From Pseudomonadota bacterium (GTDB lineage: Bacteria; Pseudomonadota; Gammaproteobacteria; Burkholderiales; Burkholderiaceae_B), in NCBI GenBank assembly GCA_023389535.1, contig JAEWEH010000254.1:1-11040 (forward strand): a stretch of 11,040 bases of DNA, written 5' to 3'. Made by a program: the position numbers and the translations under genes. The notes beneath the pieces were generated by a model. That model did no database searches, was not told where the DNA came from, and worked only from the letters and a program-made list of their open reading frames with translations. Each line of letters opens with the position of its first letter. Position 1 is the stretch's first letter. Shown piece after piece: positions 7,264 to 11,040 of this stretch.

Positions 7264-7972
7264 CACTGCCAAAACACAAGCCCTGCTCGCCCGCAACCTG
7301 GTCAAGACCTATCAGGAAGGTGGCCGTACGGTTGAAGTGCTGCGCGACGTCAGCCTGCACGTCGACAAGGGCGAGATGGTGGCCATCGTCGGTGCGTCCG
7401 GCTCCGGCAAGAGTACGCTGCTGCATACCCTGGGTCTGCTCGATGTGCCGGACTCGGGAACCGTCTTTATCGACGGTCAACCGGCGTCCGGGCTATCCGA
7501 GGCGCAGCGCAGCCAATTGCGCAATCGTAGCCTGGGTTTTGTGTATCAGTTCCACCATCTGCTGCCGGAGTTTTCGGCCCTGGACAATGTCGCCATGCCG
7601 CTGATCGTGCGGCGGCAAACGCGTGGCCCGGCACGTGAGCAAGCCCAGGCTGTGCTGGAACAGGTAGGGCTCGCCGAACGCATCGACCACTACCCGGGAC
7701 AGTTGTCCGGTGGCGAAAGGCAAAGGGTGGCGCTGGCGCGAGCCCTGGTGACGCGCCCCAGTTGCGTACTGGCTGACGAACCAACCGGAAATCTGGACCG
7801 TTACACTGCCGAAAGCATGTTCGATCTATTAATCCGGGTCAATCAGGAATTCGGCACGGCATTTGCTATCGTGACCCATGACCCAGCCTTGGCGGCGCTG
7901 GCTCACCGCCAGCTTTCCATGGACAAGGGCCGGCTGGCCGACCCGGAGGCGCCGCCGCTGCCGGCCAGCTGA
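7256..7972 (+). CDS. lolD: Lipoprotein-releasing ABC transporter ATP-binding protein LolD
   Basis: LolD is the cytoplasmic ATPase that powers lipoprotein release through the adjacent permease. The 238 residues carry every ABC motif: Walker A GASGSGKST (46–54), Q-loop YQF (97–99) followed by HHLLPEFSALDNV, signature LSGGERQ (150–156), Walker B VLADEP (171–176), D-loop NLD (179–181) and the switch histidine in THD (His208). The spacing and the 'QFHHLLPEFSALDNV' segment are those of the LolD/MacB class. Its ATG lies inside the last codons of lolC, giving the overlap ATGATTGA, which suggests translational coupling and equal expression of the two subunits. The TatD-family gene follows after only 21 bases, so it is probably in the same transcript. 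Confidence 0.97.
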   Translation: MIDTAKTQALLARNLVKTYQEGGRTVEVLRDVSLHVDKGEMVAIVGASGSGKSTLLHTLGLLDVPDSGTVFIDGQPASGLSEAQRSQLRNRSLGFVYQFHHLLPEFSALDNVAMPLIVRRQTRGPAREQAQAVLEQVGLAERIDHYPGQLSGGERQRVALARALVTRPSCVLADEPTGNLDRYTAESMFDLLIRVNQEFGTAFAIVTHDPALAALAHRQLSMDKGRLADPEAPPLPAS

Positions 7973-7993
7973 CGACCGTAGAAGGGGAGATGT

Positions 7994-8824
7994 ATGCTGA
8001 TCGACACACACTGCCATCTGGACGCGGCTGAATTCCTGGCGGACCGCAAGGCCGTCATCGAGCGGGCGGCTCTGCAGGGCGTGGGCGCCATCATTGTGCC
8101 CGCCATTTCGACGGCGAATTTCGATGCCGTGCGCAAGCTGGCGCATTCCTTCAAGGGCGGCGCCTATGCGCTGGGTATACATCCCATATGCATACCGGAT
8201 GCGCAGGACAGTGATCTGGAAGAACTGGAGAACCGCATCCAGGAATCCCTGGATGATCCGCGCTTTGTGGCCATAGGCGAGATCGGGCTGGATTTCTTCA
8301 TACCCGCATTGAAAGAGCCGGACATGAGCGAAAAGCAGGAAACATTTTACGCGGCGCAACTGGCGCTGGCGGAACGCTACGGCTTGCCGGTCGTACTGCA
8401 TGTGCGGCGCTCGCAAGACCTGGTGCTCAAGCATCTGCGCAGGCGCGGCCCGATAGGCGGCATTGCCCATGCCTTCAATGGCAGCTTCCAGCAAGCCGAG
8501 CAGTTCATCGAACTAGGTTTTGCCTTGGGTTTTGGCGGCGCCATGACTTTTACGCGCGCCCAACAGATACGGCGCCTGGCGGGGCAACTGCCCTTGCATG
8601 CCCTGCTGCTCGAAACCGACGCGCCGGATATTCCGCCTTCCTGGCTGGGCGAGCCCGGCGGTCCGACTCCGCGTAACGAACCTGGCGAGGTCGCGCGCAT
8701 CGCGGACACCTTGGCCGAATTGCGCGGCTGCACCCGGGAAGAGATCGTACAGGCCACCGCGCAAAATGCGCAGCGTGTACTGCCGCGCCTGCGCGAGGCC
8801 ATGGGTACGGCCGTACCGGTATAG
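7994..8824 (+). CDS. TatD-family metal-dependent hydrolase, YjjV-like
   Basis: The 276-residue TIM-barrel protein carries the full TatD metal set: His6 and His8 in DTHCHLD, Glu96 in GEIGLDFF, His136 in LHVRR, His159 in HAFNG and Asp209 in LLETDAPD. TatD relatives are Mg-dependent 3'-5' nucleases (E. coli TatD) or deoxyribonuclease-like phosphoesterases. The 'IIVPA' and 'SFQQAEQFIELGFALGFGG' segments resemble E. coli YjjV more than TatD itself, so I assign the family but not the symbol tatD. A strong AAGGGGAG four bases upstream of the ATG supports the start. It lies 21 bases behind lolD and 143 bases before comEC, likely part of a lolC–lolD–TatD transcript. The substrate is not known; nuclease activity is an inference from the family. 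Confidence 0.93.
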   Translation: MLIDTHCHLDAAEFLADRKAVIERAALQGVGAIIVPAISTANFDAVRKLAHSFKGGAYALGIHPICIPDAQDSDLEELENRIQESLDDPRFVAIGEIGLDFFIPALKEPDMSEKQETFYAAQLALAERYGLPVVLHVRRSQDLVLKHLRRRGPIGGIAHAFNGSFQQAEQFIELGFALGFGGAMTFTRAQQIRRLAGQLPLHALLLETDAPDIPPSWLGEPGGPTPRNEPGEVARIADTLAELRGCTREEIVQATAQNAQRVLPRLREAMGTAVPV

Positions 8825-8833
8825 CACCGGTGT
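8804..8833 (+). other. Two overlapping, mutually exclusive hairpins at the end of the TatD-family gene
   Basis: GGTACGGCCGTACC (8804–8817) is a perfect 14-base palindrome able to form a 5-pair stem with a GGCC loop. ACCGGT at 8815–8820 and again at 8826–8831 forms a second stem around the loop ATAGC, extendable by two G·U pairs, and it contains the stop codon. The two share bases 8813–8817, so only one can form at a time. No T-run follows. A role in termination or in setting comEC expression is speculative; the pattern could be chance in GC-rich DNA. Confidence 0.35.
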
Positions 8834-8967
8834 AAACCGCGGGGGCCGTATTGGTCCACTTCATTGTCTTTCCATCCGCTTTCGGGATTAGCCTGACTGT
8901 TCATTCATGGGACCGGCCTTGGGTAGCGCATCAATGCGTGACGTTGAGGCGATAGTGGGAGCGGGTA

Positions 8968-11040
8968 GTGGTAGGTCGTGTCAGCTTGCTGTCCTTCGTG
9001 GCAGCCAGCGGGATAGTTCATCATTTTTCGCAATTGCCATCGGCGCACGTCAGGCTGGGATGGCTGATCGCCGCCGCATTGGGGTCGCTGGCTTTGGCAT
9101 TGTCGTTGCGGCGCTGTCGTGGATTGCGTGCGCGATGCATCTTATGGCCGCTGTGGGCCGCCGTGGCCGGCCTGCTGCTGACGATTGCGCGGGCCGAAGA
9201 CCGCTTGGGGGATCGCCTTGATCCGGAAAACGAAAACAAGGTGTCGCGCGTCGTCTTGCGGATTGCAGCGCTGCCTCGGCTGGCCCCGGATAGCCGTCAG
9301 TTCGAAGCTGAGGTCTTGTCCTCCAGCCCGCCAGGCGTGCCCAGCCGCATCCATGTCTCGTGGGCGGCCGGAGATTGGGGCGGACCGTATGGCAAGGCAG
9401 GGCGCCTGCCGGCGGAATTCCCGGACTTGATTCCGGGGCAAGTATGGCGCATGGCCTTGACCCTGAAAACGCCTCGCGGCAAGCGCAATCCGCATGCTTT
9501 CGATTTCGAAGGCCATGTTTTCGCCCAAGGGGTCCGTGCCACGGGCAGCGTGCGCGGCCAGCCTGTTTTCATGCGGGACGAGCCCTGGGCCAGCTTGCCT
9601 GTCGCGGCTCAACGGGCCCGGCATGCCGTGCGCGCGGCCATGCAGCCTTATCTGCAAGGCAAGCGTTATGGCGGCGTGCTGCTGGCATTGGCGATAGGGG
9701 ATCAGGCCAGCGTCGAACCTGCAGACTGGGATGTCTTCAACCGCACGGGCTTGACCCATGCCGTGGCGATCAGTGGCGGGCATATCACGATGATCTCCGG
9801 CATCGCCGGCGTCCTGGCCTTTCGCTTCTGGCGTCGTATGGGCTGGCGCGGTCGGCCGCTGGCCGAGCGTTTGCCTGCACAGATTGCCGGGGCGCTTGCC
9901 GCCCTGGTTGTAGCCTGGCTCTACTGCTTGCTGGCCGGCTGGGGCGTGCCGGCCCGGCGCACGTTCATGATGCTGGCGGTCGTCGCAGCCGCCTACCTGC
10001 TGCGCATACCGATAGGGGCTTCCCGCTTGCTGGCGATGGCGGCGTTTCTAGTCGTGCTGCTGGACCCCTGGGCATTGCTGGCAAGCGGCTTTTGGCTTTC
10101 GTTCGGGGCGGTCTGCATACTGATGGCCAGTAGTGGGTGGTGGGGGGTTAGAGTGGGCGGTGGCCCGAGCGGCTGGCGGCGCCGTGCGGAACTGCTGCGC
10201 AGGGCAGCCATCTTGCAGCTGGCCATCACGGCCGGCCTTATGCCGCTGCTGGCGTTCATCTTTCACGAAGTGTCCGTCATCTCGCCGCTGGCAAACGCGT
10301 ATGCCTTGCCGGTCATCGGCCTGATGGTCACACCCCTGTCGCTGCTATCCGCCGCGGCAGCGGTGACACCCGGCCTGGGATGGGCGGCCGCCGCATGCGC
10401 TTGGGCGGGGCATGCCGCGCTGGACGCCATCATGGCCCCGACTGTGTGGTTGTCGAGCCTGCGAGTCGCCAGCCTTAGTGTCTCGGCCGCCCCGTGGTGG
10501 CTGACGCTGGCCGCGCTGTTGGGCCTGGTGGTGGCCGTCATGCCCTACGGTCTGCCGGGGCGCCGCTGGGGTTGGCTGTTGATGGCGCCGCTTTTGTCCT
10601 GGACGCCGCCACGGCCCAGCGAGGGCGGCTGGCGCTTGCATGCGCTGGATGTCGCACAGGCGGGTGCGGTCGTCGTGCAGACCGCCAGGCACAACCTGGT
10701 ATTCGATACCGGATTGCGCAGCAGCCCGGTAGCGGATGATGGCGCCCGCACGGTATGGCCTTTTCTGCGTTCGCAAGGCGTACAGCGGCTGGATGTGCTG
10801 GTGGTTTCTCATGCGGATATTGACCATGCCGGCGGTACACGCAGTCTGTTGCAGGCGATGCCGGTAGAGCAATCTTTCAGTTCGTTCGATTTGCTCGCGT
10901 ATTTGCGGCGCGAAGCCGGGCTGTTGGGGGAACCGGGCGTACTGCCGCCTTTGCCGCTGGCGATGACGGCATGCCAGTATGGCGTTCATTGGGAGGTGGA
11001 CGGCGTCTCTTTTGAGTTTTTATGGCCATTGCCGGCCGGG
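8968..11040 (+). CDS. comEC: DNA internalization/competence protein ComEC (Rec2), 3' end beyond window
   Basis: ComEC forms the inner-membrane channel for single-stranded DNA during natural transformation. The 691 codons present run open to the window edge. Order: N-terminal helices (about 5–75), an OB-like DUF4131 domain (about 85–205) with KTPRGKRNPHAFDFE (167–181), the Competence domain with LALAIGDQ and TGLTHAVAISGGHI (260–273) followed by many helices to about 545, then a metallo-beta-lactamase domain with FDTG (579–582) and the metal motif SHADIDHAGG (614–623). The missing remainder is probably the last part of that domain. An in-frame TAG at 8953–8955 limits the start. GTG at 8968 has GGGAG six bases upstream and begins MVGRVSLLSF, so I choose it over later GTG/TTG codons. 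Odd points: DVAQAGA (561–567) where the family normally has DVGQG, and SGGH where SGLH or SGMH is usual. No frameshift was seen. Confidence 0.93.
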   Translation, partial: MVGRVSLLSFVAASGIVHHFSQLPSAHVRLGWLIAAALGSLALALSLRRCRGLRARCILWPLWAAVAGLLLTIARAEDRLGDRLDPENENKVSRVVLRIAALPRLAPDSRQFEAEVLSSSPPGVPSRIHVSWAAGDWGGPYGKAGRLPAEFPDLIPGQVWRMALTLKTPRGKRNPHAFDFEGHVFAQGVRATGSVRGQPVFMRDEPWASLPVAAQRARHAVRAAMQPYLQGKRYGGVLLALAIGDQASVEPADWDVFNRTGLTHAVAISGGHITMISGIAGVLAFRFWRRMGWRGRPLAERLPAQIAGALAALVVAWLYCLLAGWGVPARRTFMMLAVVAAAYLLRIPIGASRLLAMAAFLVVLLDPWALLASGFWLSFGAVCILMASSGWWGVRVGGGPSGWRRRAELLRRAAILQLAITAGLMPLLAFIFHEVSVISPLANAYALPVIGLMVTPLSLLSAAAAVTPGLGWAAAACAWAGHAALDAIMAPTVWLSSLRVASLSVSAAPWWLTLAALLGLVVAVMPYGLPGRRWGWLLMAPLLSWTPPRPSEGGWRLHALDVAQAGAVVVQTARHNLVFDTGLRSSPVADDGARTVWPFLRSQGVQRLDVLVVSHADIDHAGGTRSLLQAMPVEQSFSSFDLLAYLRREAGLLGEPGVLPPLPLAMTACQYGVHWEVDGVSFEFLWPLPAG

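Noticed and set aside
8825..8967. Small gene or RNA in the TatD-family–comEC gap
   Set aside because: No start codon with a ribosome-binding site opens a meaningful frame there, and no known RNA structure could be recognised.
9360..10133. 257-codon open frame inside comEC in another frame
   Set aside because: It overlaps well-recognised ComEC domains, is Arg/Gly/Ser-rich as expected for a shifted frame of GC-rich DNA, and has no motif of its own.

Overview
The window is about 11 kb of GC-rich, densely coding chromosomal DNA. I place it in the Burkholderiales, most likely an Alcaligenaceae genus (Bordetella, Achromobacter or Pusillimonas relatives). This rests on base composition, protein flavour and the gene order RpfE-like–recJ / lolC–lolD–tatD–comEC as I remember it from that family. 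It has not been tested by a search. Eight protein-coding genes account for nearly all of the sequence. I see no tRNA, rRNA, CRISPR, insertion sequence or phage gene.

Layout: (1) 61–999 (+) is a fusion of a SnoaL/DUF4440-type domain and a VOC (PhnB-like glyoxalase-fold) domain. (2) 1067–2050 (−) is a sodium-coupled transporter of the bile acid:sodium symporter family, convergent with gene 1, with a strong hairpin between them. (3) 2297–3235 (+) is a ten-helix DMT/EamA permease, divergent from gene 2 across about 246 bp. (4) 3319–5043 (−) is recJ, preceded and overlapped by (5) 5013–5951 (−), an RpfE-like protein of unknown biochemistry. (6) 5992–7263 (+) is lolC/lolF and (7) 7256–7972 (+) is lolD, overlapping by 8 bases; together they form the lipoprotein-releasing ABC transporter. 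(8) 7994–8824 (+) is a TatD-family metallohydrolase closest in style to YjjV. (9) 8968–11040 (+) is comEC, cut by the window edge.

How the genes relate: the left third is accessory metabolism and transport. The rest is housekeeping. It holds envelope biogenesis (LolCD extracts lipoproteins from the inner membrane for LolA), DNA repair and recombination (RecJ 5'-3' ssDNA exonuclease), a metal-dependent hydrolase and the competence DNA channel ComEC. RecJ, TatD-family enzymes and ComEC all have links to DNA degradation or uptake, but the sequence gives no evidence that they act as one system.

I found no convincing undescribed system. The points most worth a second look are the uncharacterised RpfE-like/recJ pair, the unusual ComEC motifs, the single Lol permease with a Hook-like loop, two mutually exclusive hairpins at the tatD 3' end, and several start-codon choices (recJ, lolC, comEC and the symporter) where ribosome-binding sites or family numbering argue against the default start.
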